From the NCBI RefSeq assembly GCF_022662535.1, contig NZ_JAKQYM010000004.1, positions 1 through 64,000 on the forward strand: a DNA stretch of 64,000 bases, given 5' to 3'. Of this stretch, positions 22,040 through 30,505 are shown piece by piece. The notes under the pieces were generated by a model. That model was not told where the DNA came from and did no database searches. It saw only the letters and a list, made by a program, of their open reading frames with translations. A program made the position numbers and the translations under genes. Every line of letters begins with the position of its first letter. The first letter of the stretch is position 1. Origin of the DNA: Polaribacter marinus (GTDB lineage Bacteria > Bacteroidota > Bacteroidia > Flavobacteriales > Flavobacteriaceae).

Positions 22040-22788
22040 AAATGTCAAAACAAAATACAGGAAAGGTCAATAAAACACGTGGCTTTTTAGACTTGTTTTT
22101 CTTTGTCTTAATGATTCTTGTTCTGATTCCACAAAGTACAGGAATTGCTATACATGAATGGTTCAGTTTTATCCTCTTATTGCCTTTCTTCTTGCATTTA
22201 ATTGTGAATTGGAATTGGATTGTTACCCATTCTAAAAAACTATTCGAAAGAAAAATCAAGTTTGATTACATATTTAATTGGGTTTTATATATAGTAATGT
22301 TAGTAGTAACAGTTTCTGGAATTGTTATTTCAGAAGCAGCCTTACCTTCAATTGGTATCCATTTTAAAATCACTCCTTTTTGGACTATGATACACAATGC
22401 TTCGGCAAGCTTATTCATAGGTTTTTTAGGTATTCATTTGGCTTTACATTGGAAATGGATTGTAACTACCATTAAAAAACTTCACTTCATATCGGATTTT
22501 CATCATATAAAACCACTCATAAACATCATTAAAAAACACAAAACAGCACTTTTAGTGCTGATCTCTATAAGTGCTGTCCTTTCATTCGGTATTTGGTTTA
22601 TTGGATTTACAGATTGGGCAGAAAATATAAACTCAAATAGTATTCAAAACCAAACTGCAGATTCTGAACAACTACCCAAACAATGGTTAATCTATGTATT
22701 GCCATTGGTTAAAGTAAGTGTATTGCTATGCATTCCGGCTGTTTTGACCAGACGTATTATTAAAATAAAAACAAAATTTAAAAATTAA
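22036..22788 (+). CDS. DUF4405-type haem membrane protein
   Basis: A 250-aa inner membrane protein with about five helices. Histidines sit at helix positions typical of b-type haem proteins: IAIHEWFSFILLLPFFLHL and MIHNASASLFIGFLGIHLAL. This fits the DUF4405/cytochrome b561-like group. Together with the downstream FAD protein it could form an electron-transfer pair, for example for ferric siderophore reduction. The start overlaps the MFS stop codon; an alternative ATG lies two codons in. The family call is from motif reading only. Confidence 0.75.
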   Translation: MKMSKQNTGKVNKTRGFLDLFFFVLMILVLIPQSTGIAIHEWFSFILLLPFFLHLIVNWNWIVTHSKKLFERKIKFDYIFNWVLYIVMLVVTVSGIVISEAALPSIGIHFKITPFWTMIHNASASLFIGFLGIHLALHWKWIVTTIKKLHFISDFHHIKPLINIIKKHKTALLVLISISAVLSFGIWFIGFTDWAENINSNSIQNQTADSEQLPKQWLIYVLPLVKVSVLLCIPAVLTRRIIKIKTKFKN

Positions 22789-22792
22789 CATT

Positions 22793-23518
22793 ATGACACT
22801 ATTAGAAGATATCATCAAAACAATAATGGATAAAGGAGAAATTATATCCAAAGAAAAAATCTCCCAAAGCGTTTATAAAATTCAAATACAAAGTGATGCT
22901 GTAAAAACGATGGACTTTGTGCCAGGTTGTTTCATACGATTGGGTGTGGGCATTGGCAAAGACGTTACTTCAAAAAAAGACATGGTCAGAAGCTATTCTA
23001 TTTGGGATATCGACCAAGACCTAAAAACCTTCAGTCTTGCCATAGCTACTCACAGCAATGGAATTGGTGCTCAATGGGCGGAAGATTGTACAGTGGGCGA
23101 CAACGTTTATTACAAAACTAAAACAGGCAAATTTACCGTAGACAATTCTGCAGATAGCTATTTGATGATTGGAGATTTATCCGCATTATCTCATTTGTAT
23201 ATCATCAACAGATATTTATCCGAAGATAAAGAGATAGAAAGCATCATTTACAACATAAACGTTGCAGAATTATATCCTGATATAAACAATAATACACCCT
23301 TCAATTTTTACGATATTGAGGAGAATAACCTAAAAGAAATAATTGCTCAAATAGAAAATGTAATACCCAATCTTAAAGGTGAAAAGATGGCTTATATTGC
23401 TGGAGACAGTAGAGTTTGCATTGCCATAAACCAATATTTAAGAAACGAATTAAAATGGAATACCAAACAAATTAAAACGAAACCTTTCTGGAATCCTGAC
23501 AAAACAGGTTTGGAATAA
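22793..23518 (+). CDS. Siderophore-interacting FAD-binding protein
   Basis: A 241-aa cytoplasmic flavoprotein of the SIP family. The FAD motif is MVRSYSIWDI with FSLAIATHSNGIGAQWAEDC, followed by the family segment LMIGDLSALSHLYIINRY, AYIAGDSRVCIAINQYL and the ending KPFWNPDKTGLE, typical of ferric siderophore reductases. It reduces Fe3+ bound to siderophore with NAD(P)H. It lies 4 bases after the haem-type membrane protein. With the MarR regulator the set looks like a regulated iron or redox stress unit. Confidence 0.85.
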   Translation: MTLLEDIIKTIMDKGEIISKEKISQSVYKIQIQSDAVKTMDFVPGCFIRLGVGIGKDVTSKKDMVRSYSIWDIDQDLKTFSLAIATHSNGIGAQWAEDCTVGDNVYYKTKTGKFTVDNSADSYLMIGDLSALSHLYIINRYLSEDKEIESIIYNINVAELYPDINNNTPFNFYDIEENNLKEIIAQIENVIPNLKGEKMAYIAGDSRVCIAINQYLRNELKWNTKQIKTKPFWNPDKTGLE

Positions 23519-23524
23519 AATTCC

Positions 23525-23712
23525 CATTTCGTTAACAAAATATATAGTTCATGGCTAGTCATTTGATTAATCGAAGTTTCGGCTTATTTGTGAAGTCGTC
23601 GATTTTTTTTATTTGGCTTGTTGAAAATAAAATTAAAAAATTTGGTTACTGCTTAACCAAAAGTTAATAGCTAATTTGCTTGTTATAATTCATATACAAA
23701 AATCGTTAAACA
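23525..23712 (+). repeat. Decayed cassette-junction site S14
   Basis: Starts CATTTCGTTAAC right after the previous stop codon and ends ATTCATATACAAAAATCGTTAAA, as in other type B right ends; the centre is divergent (ATGGCTAGTC, hairpin CGAAGTTTCGGCTTATTTG). Its left arm resembles the complement of the cassette start GTTAACAAATG at 19323, which suggests one old cassette covered 19323-23536. Confidence 0.5.
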
Positions 23713-23730
23713 ACCACTCATTTTACCTTA

Positions 23731-23769
23731 AAAAAAAGAATACCCAGCCATAAACTAGGTATTTTTTTT
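23731..23769 (+). terminator. Intrinsic terminator
   Basis: Stem AATACCCAG (23739-23747) and ACTAGGTATT (54-63 of the same block) with one mismatch, preceded by a run of A and followed by eight T, so it works on either strand. The surrounding 23519-24112 has no intact gene. Confidence 0.65.
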
Positions 23770-23844
23770 GTTTTTCAAAAAAATAACCACTTTAAAAAAT
23801 CAGAAAAAAACTTATTATAGTATCAATAACATCCACAAAAAAAG

Positions 23845-24100
23845 GTTATCTAAAAATGTTAAAACAGTCGAGAACAATATTACCAGAAGCTTATCTTTTG
23901 CATTCTTTAACAGTCACTCGAATCGATTCCGCAATACACACCCTTTCCAGCGTATTTAAACTCAGAACCATTTTCATGGGTTCTTTGAAATGCAGGGTCA
24001 TTCAGAATTCTATTCTTGTCCACGCCACCTTTTTCACGAGCCAAATGCTCATCAGTTGTTTTGTATCAGGAAATATGATCAATAGTTCCTGTTTGTTTTA
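23845..24100 (-). pseudogene. Decayed 5' part of the 251-aa module gene
   Basis: On the minus strand this region reads HLAREKGGVDKNRI, then NDPAFQRTHENGSEFKYAGK, which matches HLAREKGGVDKNRI and NDPAFQRTRENGSEFGRAGK of the intact gene at 17531-18286. Both its start region and the part after GK are scrambled by small deletions, and no start codon with an open frame remains. It is a relic of a second copy of the module, 6 kb away. Confidence 0.8.
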
Positions 24101-24112
24101 ATCCCATTAAGA

Positions 24113-25255
24113 TTATTCTCCTAACAAATTATATGCGCCTTTTGTTAAAAACTGAGTTTTAGGAAGAAATGTGTCTGCATTTTTTATAATCATATATTTT
24201 CCATAACTTTCTTTTAGGATTACTTCTTTTTGTTCAAAATAATATTTTTCTTTATCTTCTTTATGTAAAATAAGAACATAAGGTGTTTCGTCAATCATAA
24301 CAATAGTTTCATTTGGCAACGATTTTTCTAAAATATTATCTATAATAATTTCTGCTTCTACAAACATTCCTATTAAAAAATTATTATGAGATTCATTTTC
24401 TAAATGTGCATGAATTTTTATAGTTCTGTTGTTTTCAAGTGCTGTACCAATTAAATGAACTTCTGCATTAAAAATATTATTAGAAGCTTCTGGAATTTTA
24501 AAGTTTATTTTTTGATTTTTCTTGATTTTTAAAATATCTTTTTCAAATACAGAAAGCTCTAAATGAATATGGCTGTTATCTACAATTTCCATAATTATGG
24601 ATGCAGGTGAAACATAAGAGCCTCTGTTGACGTTGATTTTGGTAATACTACCTGATATAGGTGCATAAATGGTCGTTTCTGATGTGAAGTTTCCATTTGC
24701 TACATTTTTTGTGCTAATGTTTAATATTTTTAATTGTTTTTCTAATCCATTGTATTTTGCAATGGCAGTTTTGTAATCACTTTCTGCTTTTAAAAAACTT
24801 TTTTGTGATGTAATCTTTTCTGAGAACATTGTTTTTTGCCTTTGAAAATTTGATTTTAGATAAGAAAGTTGTCCTTTTATTTCCATGTAATTTTGTTGTA
24901 ATGTAATAAATTCAGGGTTTTCTATGGTTACCAAAGCTTGACCTTTTGTAACTTTATCTCCTACAAGAAGTGGTGTTTTTTTTATATATCCACCCATTTT
25001 TGCGTTTATAATTGCTTTGTTTTCTGGAGGAACATCTACTATTCCGTTTGCTCTTATGATTGTAGGAAATAATTTTTCTTCTAACGTACCTAAAACCATT
25101 TTACTGTTTTTAAATTGTGCTTTTGTAACTTCAATTACGTTTTTGGTTTCTTTTGTAGTTGTTGTTTCTTTAATTACCGATTTTTCTTTATTGGCACAAT
25201 TCAATAAAGAAATTGTAATACTTAGAGTTATTATTTTATATAAGATGCGTTTCAT
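24113..25255 (-). CDS. RND efflux periplasmic adaptor lipoprotein (CzcB/CusB-like)
   Basis: A 380-aa lipoprotein (signal MKRILYKIITLSITISLLNC, lipid on the Cys near residue 20). Membrane-fusion-protein layout: lipoyl halves (NAKMGGYIKKTPLLVGDKVT and IYAPISGSITKINVNRGSYV), a coiled-coil hairpin between them (about 130-185), then the beta-barrel domain. It links the inner membrane pump with the outer membrane channel. It starts 10 bases after the end of the CzcA-like gene, so it is the last gene of the minus-strand metal efflux operon. Confidence 0.9.
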   Translation of the reverse strand: MKRILYKIITLSITISLLNCANKEKSVIKETTTTKETKNVIEVTKAQFKNSKMVLGTLEEKLFPTIIRANGIVDVPPENKAIINAKMGGYIKKTPLLVGDKVTKGQALVTIENPEFITLQQNYMEIKGQLSYLKSNFQRQKTMFSEKITSQKSFLKAESDYKTAIAKYNGLEKQLKILNISTKNVANGNFTSETTIYAPISGSITKINVNRGSYVSPASIIMEIVDNSHIHLELSVFEKDILKIKKNQKINFKIPEASNNIFNAEVHLIGTALENNRTIKIHAHLENESHNNFLIGMFVEAEIIIDNILEKSLPNETIVMIDETPYVLILHKEDKEKYYFEQKEVILKESYGKYMIIKNADTFLPKTQFLTKGAYNLLGE

Positions 25256-25265
25256 AATGTTGTAT

Positions 25266-28200
25266 TTAAAGGGTTAAATAGTTTAGGGCAATTACGGTTA
25301 GATTGTATTCACTTAGCTTGTCTAGATAATCTAATTTAATTGAGTAGACACTTTCTAGACTTTGAATATATTGATAGAAATTAATCTCTCCATTTTTAAA
25401 GCTTCCGTTTGCTGTTCTTAAAATTTCTTCTGAAAGTTGTTTTCCGTTTTTTTCATAATAAGAAACGTTTTCTTCAAGTTGTTTTAATTTTAGTTTTAAA
25501 GAATTGTATTTTGTAGATAATCTAATAGAATACTCTTTAAATTCTTGTTTCGCAGTTTCTTTAGCTATTTTTGAAGCCTTTACTTTTGCAGATTTTCCTC
25601 CAAATAAAATAGGGATTTTTAAACCTATTTGATATCCATTTAAATTTTCATTTAAAAGAGAGTTACTTCCTTGAAAATATGTAAAACTAATATCTGGCAA
25701 TAATTGTTGTTTCTCAAAATTACCTTGTGCATCAAATAAAGAAACTCTTTTTTGATGATACTTAATTTCTGAAGTATTCTCAATATCTAGAGTGGTAAGA
25801 GGTGCTTTTACTATAGGTTCATTCTCAATAATAATAGAATCTTTAGGTTGAACGATTTGTATTAAGTCTTTATATGCTAAAGAAACATTTTGTTGGGCTT
25901 GTGTGTATTTTAGATGAATTTGTTGTTGCTTAGAAGCTGCTGTAATTTTTTCTAAATAATTGGTTTCACCAAGCTCAAAACGCCTTGTGGCAGTTTGTGC
26001 AAAATTTTGATATAAGCTATCTATCGTTTTAAATAATTCCTCTTTTTTTATATTAATTTGATATTGATAATAGCTTGTTGTTAAGCGTCTTTTTAAACTC
26101 TTTTTTTGAATTTCGTAATTAATTGAATCTAATTGAAAACGTGATCTGTATAATTTTTTCTCTGAAAAATAAATTGTAGGAAAACGAATATCTTGTTGAA
26201 TCCCAAAAACCTTTAAAGGAAGGTTGTTAGGGGCTAAATTATTTTCATTAAATTCATAATATAAATGAGTTTTATCAAATAGTAAAGCGCTATTTATTAA
26301 GGTGTTGGATTCTGATGTTTTTAATTTATATGCGTTTAAACTAGCATTATTTTTTAGCGCAATTGAAACTAAATTTTCTAATTTCATTTTATTTTTTTCT
26401 TGACTAAAAGTGTTTAATGAAAAAATTAATAAAAATACAGTTAGGAGTTTTTTAGAAAATAATTTTGTGTTTCTTTTCTTTTTTTTATTTGGTTTATTAA
26501 AAAGAGCGTATAGCACAGGTAGCACAATCATGGTTAGTAAAGTAGCTGTAACTAGGCCGCCAATAACTACAGTAGCTAATGGTCTTTGTACTTCTGCACC
26601 AGCATTGGTAGAGATTGCCATGGGTAAAAAACCTAAAGCAGCTGCTGATGCAGTTAATATAACAGCTCTCAATCTGTCTTTAGTTCCTTGTTTTATTAAA
26701 TCTTCTATACGATTAAAACCTTCTTTTTTTAATTCTTTAAAATGTTCTATTAAAACAATTCCGTTTAAAACAGCAATACCAAACAAAGCAATAAAGCCAA
26801 CTCCGGCAGAAATACTAAATGGTAAATCTCTAAGCCATAATAATAAAATACCACCAACAGCAGCTAAAGGAATTGCAGAATAAATCATTAATGCTTCCTT
26901 CACAGAATTAAAAGCAAAGTAGAGCAAAATAAAAATTAAAATCAGTGCTATTGGAACAGCAATTAATAGACGAGATTTTGCGCTTTGTAAATTCTCAAAT
27001 TGCCCCCCATAAGTAATAGAATAACCTGTAGGAAGTTTAATATTATTATTAATTAATTTTTGAACATCATCAACAACAGATTGCAAATCTCTATTTCTAA
27101 CATTAATACCAACTACAATTCTTCTTCTTGTGTTGTCTCTAGAAATTTTTGCAGCTCCTTTTTTATAACTAATTGTTGCTAATTCGCCTAATGGAATTTT
27201 TTCTCCATTAGGAGTATCTATGTATAAGTTTTTAATATTATTAATGTCTAAACGTTGGTTTTTTTCTAATCTTAAAATTAAATCAAAACGTTTTTCCCCT
27301 TCAAAAACACTACCTGCTTTTTTACCTGCAAAACTCATTGAGATCATATTGTTTAAATCTTCTATGTTTAAACCATAACGGGCAATTTTTGCACGATTAT
27401 ATTGCACGCTCATTTCGGGTAATCCTGCAATTTTTTCTAAAGAAATATCTGCAGCCCCTGGTACATTTTTAATTAACTCACTAATCTCGTTTCCTTTTTT
27501 AGCCAGAATATCCAAGTTTTCTCCAAAAATTTTAATAGCAATATCTGCTCTTACACCAGTTATTAATTCGTTAAAACGCATTTCTATGGGTTGTGTAAAT
27601 TCTACTTCCATTCCTGGAATTATAGATAAAGCTTCTTTAAATTTATCGGCCAATTCGTCTTTAGATTTTGCCGAGACCCATTCTTTTTTAGGTTTTAAGA
27701 CAATAATTACATCACTTTCTTCCATAGACATTGGGTCTGTAGGAACTTCGGCAGCGCCAATTCTTGTAATTACTTGTTTTACTTCTGGAAAATTATTTAA
27801 TAAAATAGTTTCTATTTCAGTACTTATTATTACGGTGTTACTTAAAGAAGTACCCGTTTTTAAAATGGGTTGAATAACGAAATCTCCTTCATCTAATGTA
27901 GGAACAAATTCACCTCCCATGGTACTAAATAAATAAATCGAAGAAGTTAAAAGCACAAATGCAATTGCCAACACTGTTCTTTTGCTTTCTAGTGCCCAAT
28001 GAATTATAGGTTCGTATTTTTTATTTAACCATTGCATCAATCGACTGGAAATACTTTTTTTATTTGATTTTGAGGGTTTTAAAAATAGAGTAGCTGCTAC
28101 AGGAACATAAGTAAAACAAAATAGCATTGCTCCAATTAAGGCAAAACTAAAAGTAAGTGCCATGGGTTTAAACATTTTTCCCTCAACTCCACTTAACGAT

Positions 28201-29603
28201 AGAATTGGAATAAAAACGATAAGAATAATTAATTGTCCAAAAATAGCAGAGTTCATCATTTTAGAAGCGCCATTAAAAGTAATTTGATCTTTTAAGTTTT
28301 GTTGTTCACTTTTATTTAAGTGGTTAATCTCAGACTGTTTTTTTGTGATTTGAAAAGCAATATACTCAACAATAATAACTGCTCCGTCTATTATGATTCC
28401 AAAATCAATAGCACCCAAACTCATTAGGTTTGCATCTACACCAAAAATGTACATTAATGAAAGTGCAAATAATAAACAAAGTGGAATTACAGAGGCAACA
28501 ACTAATCCAGAACGTAGGTTTCCTAATAGAAGAACTACTACAAAAATTACAATTAAACAACCTAGAACTAAGTTTTCGGTTACTGTAAATGTTGTTTTAG
28601 CAATGAGATCGCTTCTATCTAAAAAGGCATTTATATAAACTCCTTCAGGTAATGATTTGGAAATAGTGGCAACTCTTTCTTTAACGGCATCAATAACCTT
28701 TTTAGAGTTGGCGTCTTTTAGCATCATTACTTGACCAAGAACTTTTTCTCCTTCACCATTTCCTGTAATAGCTCCAAAACGTGTGGCGTTACCAAAACCA
28801 ACTTTGGCTACATCTTTTATAAATATAGGGATATTATCTACATTTTTTACGACAATATTTTCTATGTCTTTTAAAGATGATATAAGTCCTTCTCCTCTAA
28901 TAAAAAAAGCTTGATTGACCTTTTCTATGTATCCGCCACCAGAAATACTATTATTTTTTTCAATAGCAGTAAATATTTCATTCGTTGTAATATTCATAGC
29001 ATTTAATTTTTCGGTATTAATTGCTATTTCGTATTGTTTAAGAAAACCACCCCAAGTGTTTACTTCTACAACACCGGGTATTCCTGATAATTGTCTTTTT
29101 ACAATCCAATCTTGAATGGTTCTTAAGTCTTGTGGCGAGTATTTGTGTTTAAAACCTGGTTTTACATCTAAAATATATTGATATATTTCTCCTAAACCTG
29201 TAGTTATTGGTCCCATTTCTGGAGTCCCAAATCCTTCAGGAATTTTCTCTGAAGCAGATTTTATTTTTTCTGCTATTAATTGTCTTGGTAGATAAGTACC
29301 CATGTTGTCATCAAAAACAATTGTAACAACAGAAAGGCCAAATTTAGATACCGATCTAATTTCTTTTACACCAGGTAAATTTACCATTTCTAATTCAACT
29401 GGGTAGGTAATAAACTGCTCCATGTCTTGGGTAGAAAGGTTTCTTGACGTAGTAATAACTTGTACCTGATTATTTGTAACATCTGGTACTGCACCAATAG
29501 GAATTTGTGATAAAGAGTACAACCCAAAGCCTATAATAAAGGTTGTAAATAATAGAACAATAAACTTGTTCTTTATACTAAAGTTTATAATTTGTGATAG
29601 CAT
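25266..29603 (-). CDS. CzcA-type heavy-metal RND pump fused to a TolC-like outer membrane channel
   Basis: A single 1445-aa frame. Residues 1 to about 1030 are a complete HME-RND pump: SQIPIGAVPDVTNNQVQV, the CzcA-type helix 4 motif GAIDFGIIIDGAVIIVEYI with the two proton-relay Asp of the Zn/Co/Cd branch, and STMGGEFVPTLDEGDFV. After a Lys-rich linker (about 1040) comes an internal signal-like segment (LLTVFLLIFSLNTFSQ), and then about 390 residues of TolC-type coiled-coil barrel (TTSYYQYQINIKKEELF, FELGETNYLEKITAASKQQQ). The fusion puts a pump and its channel in one polypeptide that probably needs cleavage after the internal signal. Similar fusions are known in flavobacteria. Confidence 0.92.
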   Translation of the reverse strand: MLSQIINFSIKNKFIVLLFTTFIIGFGLYSLSQIPIGAVPDVTNNQVQVITTSRNLSTQDMEQFITYPVELEMVNLPGVKEIRSVSKFGLSVVTIVFDDNMGTYLPRQLIAEKIKSASEKIPEGFGTPEMGPITTGLGEIYQYILDVKPGFKHKYSPQDLRTIQDWIVKRQLSGIPGVVEVNTWGGFLKQYEIAINTEKLNAMNITTNEIFTAIEKNNSISGGGYIEKVNQAFFIRGEGLISSLKDIENIVVKNVDNIPIFIKDVAKVGFGNATRFGAITGNGEGEKVLGQVMMLKDANSKKVIDAVKERVATISKSLPEGVYINAFLDRSDLIAKTTFTVTENLVLGCLIVIFVVVLLLGNLRSGLVVASVIPLCLLFALSLMYIFGVDANLMSLGAIDFGIIIDGAVIIVEYIAFQITKKQSEINHLNKSEQQNLKDQITFNGASKMMNSAIFGQLIILIVFIPILSLSGVEGKMFKPMALTFSFALIGAMLFCFTYVPVAATLFLKPSKSNKKSISSRLMQWLNKKYEPIIHWALESKRTVLAIAFVLLTSSIYLFSTMGGEFVPTLDEGDFVIQPILKTGTSLSNTVIISTEIETILLNNFPEVKQVITRIGAAEVPTDPMSMEESDVIIVLKPKKEWVSAKSKDELADKFKEALSIIPGMEVEFTQPIEMRFNELITGVRADIAIKIFGENLDILAKKGNEISELIKNVPGAADISLEKIAGLPEMSVQYNRAKIARYGLNIEDLNNMISMSFAGKKAGSVFEGEKRFDLILRLEKNQRLDINNIKNLYIDTPNGEKIPLGELATISYKKGAAKISRDNTRRRIVVGINVRNRDLQSVVDDVQKLINNNIKLPTGYSITYGGQFENLQSAKSRLLIAVPIALILIFILLYFAFNSVKEALMIYSAIPLAAVGGILLLWLRDLPFSISAGVGFIALFGIAVLNGIVLIEHFKELKKEGFNRIEDLIKQGTKDRLRAVILTASAAALGFLPMAISTNAGAEVQRPLATVVIGGLVTATLLTMIVLPVLYALFNKPNKKKKRNTKLFSKKLLTVFLLIFSLNTFSQEKNKMKLENLVSIALKNNASLNAYKLKTSESNTLINSALLFDKTHLYYEFNENNLAPNNLPLKVFGIQQDIRFPTIYFSEKKLYRSRFQLDSINYEIQKKSLKRRLTTSYYQYQINIKKEELFKTIDSLYQNFAQTATRRFELGETNYLEKITAASKQQQIHLKYTQAQQNVSLAYKDLIQIVQPKDSIIIENEPIVKAPLTTLDIENTSEIKYHQKRVSLFDAQGNFEKQQLLPDISFTYFQGSNSLLNENLNGYQIGLKIPILFGGKSAKVKASKIAKETAKQEFKEYSIRLSTKYNSLKLKLKQLEENVSYYEKNGKQLSEEILRTANGSFKNGEINFYQYIQSLESVYSIKLDYLDKLSEYNLTVIALNYLTL

Positions 29604-29680
29604 ATTTCATAAAATAATCAATGTTAATAGTTCCTATATCATAAGAAATGATTAGGAGTTAATTTAGTCTTTGATAATAC

Positions 29681-30091
29681 TTATGAAAACCTTGGAGGTT
29701 GTATAATTTCGTCTGAATGTGAAGTTGAAAAAGGATCTTGGTAATAAAAGTTTGCTACTTTTTTTTGTTCTAAAAGAAAAGGAGTCTTAAGCTCTTCTTT
29801 AAATGAACTAACAATATAGGTTGCTATCGATCCATTGTGAGAGCAGTTGTTGTGATTAAAAGGTAATTGCTCATGATCTTCTTTTTCTTCTTGATGCTCT
29901 TTCTCGTGAGGTGATTTTAATTCACCGTAATGTTTAGAGATAAACACGAAAACGTTATCTCCATATTGTTTGTTATGATACTCTGCATGTTCAATAAATT
30001 TATTGATTTGAGCAATATCATCAATATTAAACCCTACGCTTTGTAATAGGATAATTAATGAGAGTGATATGGAAAATAGCTTTTTCAACAA
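29681..30091 (-). CDS. His-rich periplasmic accessory protein of the metal efflux operon
   Basis: A 136-aa protein with a signal peptide (MLKKLFSISLSLIILLQSVG) and a highly charged middle with many potential metal ligands (KSPHEKEHQEEKEDHEQLPF, then NHNNCSHNG). The short ending IIQPPRFS is typical of small proteins that precede CzcCBA-like operons in Bacteroidetes. It probably binds zinc or a similar ion in the periplasm. It lies 77 bases upstream of the pump gene on the same strand and is likely the first gene of the operon. Confidence 0.75.
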   Translation of the reverse strand: MLKKLFSISLSLIILLQSVGFNIDDIAQINKFIEHAEYHNKQYGDNVFVFISKHYGELKSPHEKEHQEEKEDHEQLPFNHNNCSHNGSIATYIVSSFKEELKTPFLLEQKKVANFYYQDPFSTSHSDEIIQPPRFS

Positions 30092-30296
30092 TCCAAAGAT
30101 AATAATTATTTTGCTTAGTTTTTCTGAAATCTATTTTATCAAATTATTTAAACTAAGATTAGATTAATATATTTTTTGTTTTTAGTGTTTTTTTAAATTC
30201 AATTACTTTTTATAGTATTTTTAGTAATATCATAAATTGTTGATTTTTTTGAAGCCTATTTTATCAAAATGATAATTTTTTTTAAACTTTTACTAT

Positions 30297-30304
30297 TAAA
30301 TTTG
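30297..30304 (+). promoter_or_regulatory. Promoter -7 element of the aromatic amino acid operon
   Basis: TAAATTTG matches the Bacteroidetes TAnnTTTG element. It is about 50 bases upstream of the leader peptide start, so the transcript would include the whole attenuator. No clear -33 TTTG is present. The 200 bases before it (30092-30296) hold no gene. Confidence 0.5.
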
Positions 30305-30355
30305 CATATCTAAATTTAATCTTTAGATTTGTTGCTCAAAACAAAGAGAATTACA

Positions 30356-30436
30356 ATGTTAAATAACACTTGGACACGTTTCTACTTTTACTTTTATTTT
30401 TACAATAAAAGGAGAGGCTTTGTATCATGTTGTTAA
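30356..30436 (+). CDS. Phe/Tyr leader peptide
   Basis: A 26-codon ORF beginning MLNNTWT with an uninterrupted run of alternating Phe and Tyr codons (RFYFYFYFYN, codons 8-17), plus one more Phe later, and ending at TAA 30434-30436. It is followed by competing RNA stems and a terminator, and by genes for Phe and Tyr synthesis. When charged tRNA-Phe or tRNA-Tyr is scarce, the ribosome would stall in the run and favour the antiterminator. The composition of this peptide fits its operon exactly, which is strong evidence that it is translated. Confidence 0.88.
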   Translation: MLNNTWTRFYFYFYFYNKRRGFVSCC

Positions 30437-30462
30437 ATAACATTTTTATAATATAAAGTCTC
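30414..30462 (+). promoter_or_regulatory. Antiterminator of the Phe/Tyr attenuator
   Basis: GAGGCTTTGTAT (30414-30425) can pair over all 12 positions with ATATAAAGTCTC (30451-30462), using ten Watson-Crick and two G-U pairs. The second strand is also the left half of the terminator stem, so the two structures exclude each other. Confidence 0.75.
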
Positions 30463-30488
30463 GAATTTAATTCGAGACTTTTTTTTTG
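30455..30488 (+). terminator. Attenuator terminator
   Basis: An 11-bp perfect stem (AAAGTCTCGAA at 30455-30465 and TTCGAGACTTT at 30471-30481) followed by a run of T up to 30487. It lies between the leader peptide and the first biosynthetic gene, 18 bases before its ATG. Confidence 0.9.
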
Positions 30489-30505
30489 ATATCATTTTAA
30501 AGTTA

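Noticed and set aside
1..24100. CRISPR array
   Set aside because: The repeats are 120-400 bp, palindromic and separated by genes. There are no short regularly spaced repeats and no cas genes.
23856..24101. 81-aa + frame
   Set aside because: It is the antisense of the decayed module gene; the corresponding antisense frame also exists over the intact copy at 18065-18259.
26410..26883. 157-aa + frame opposite the CzcA-like gene
   Set aside because: Antisense shadow of a strongly conserved coding region; the same applies to the other + frames within 25.0-29.2 kb.
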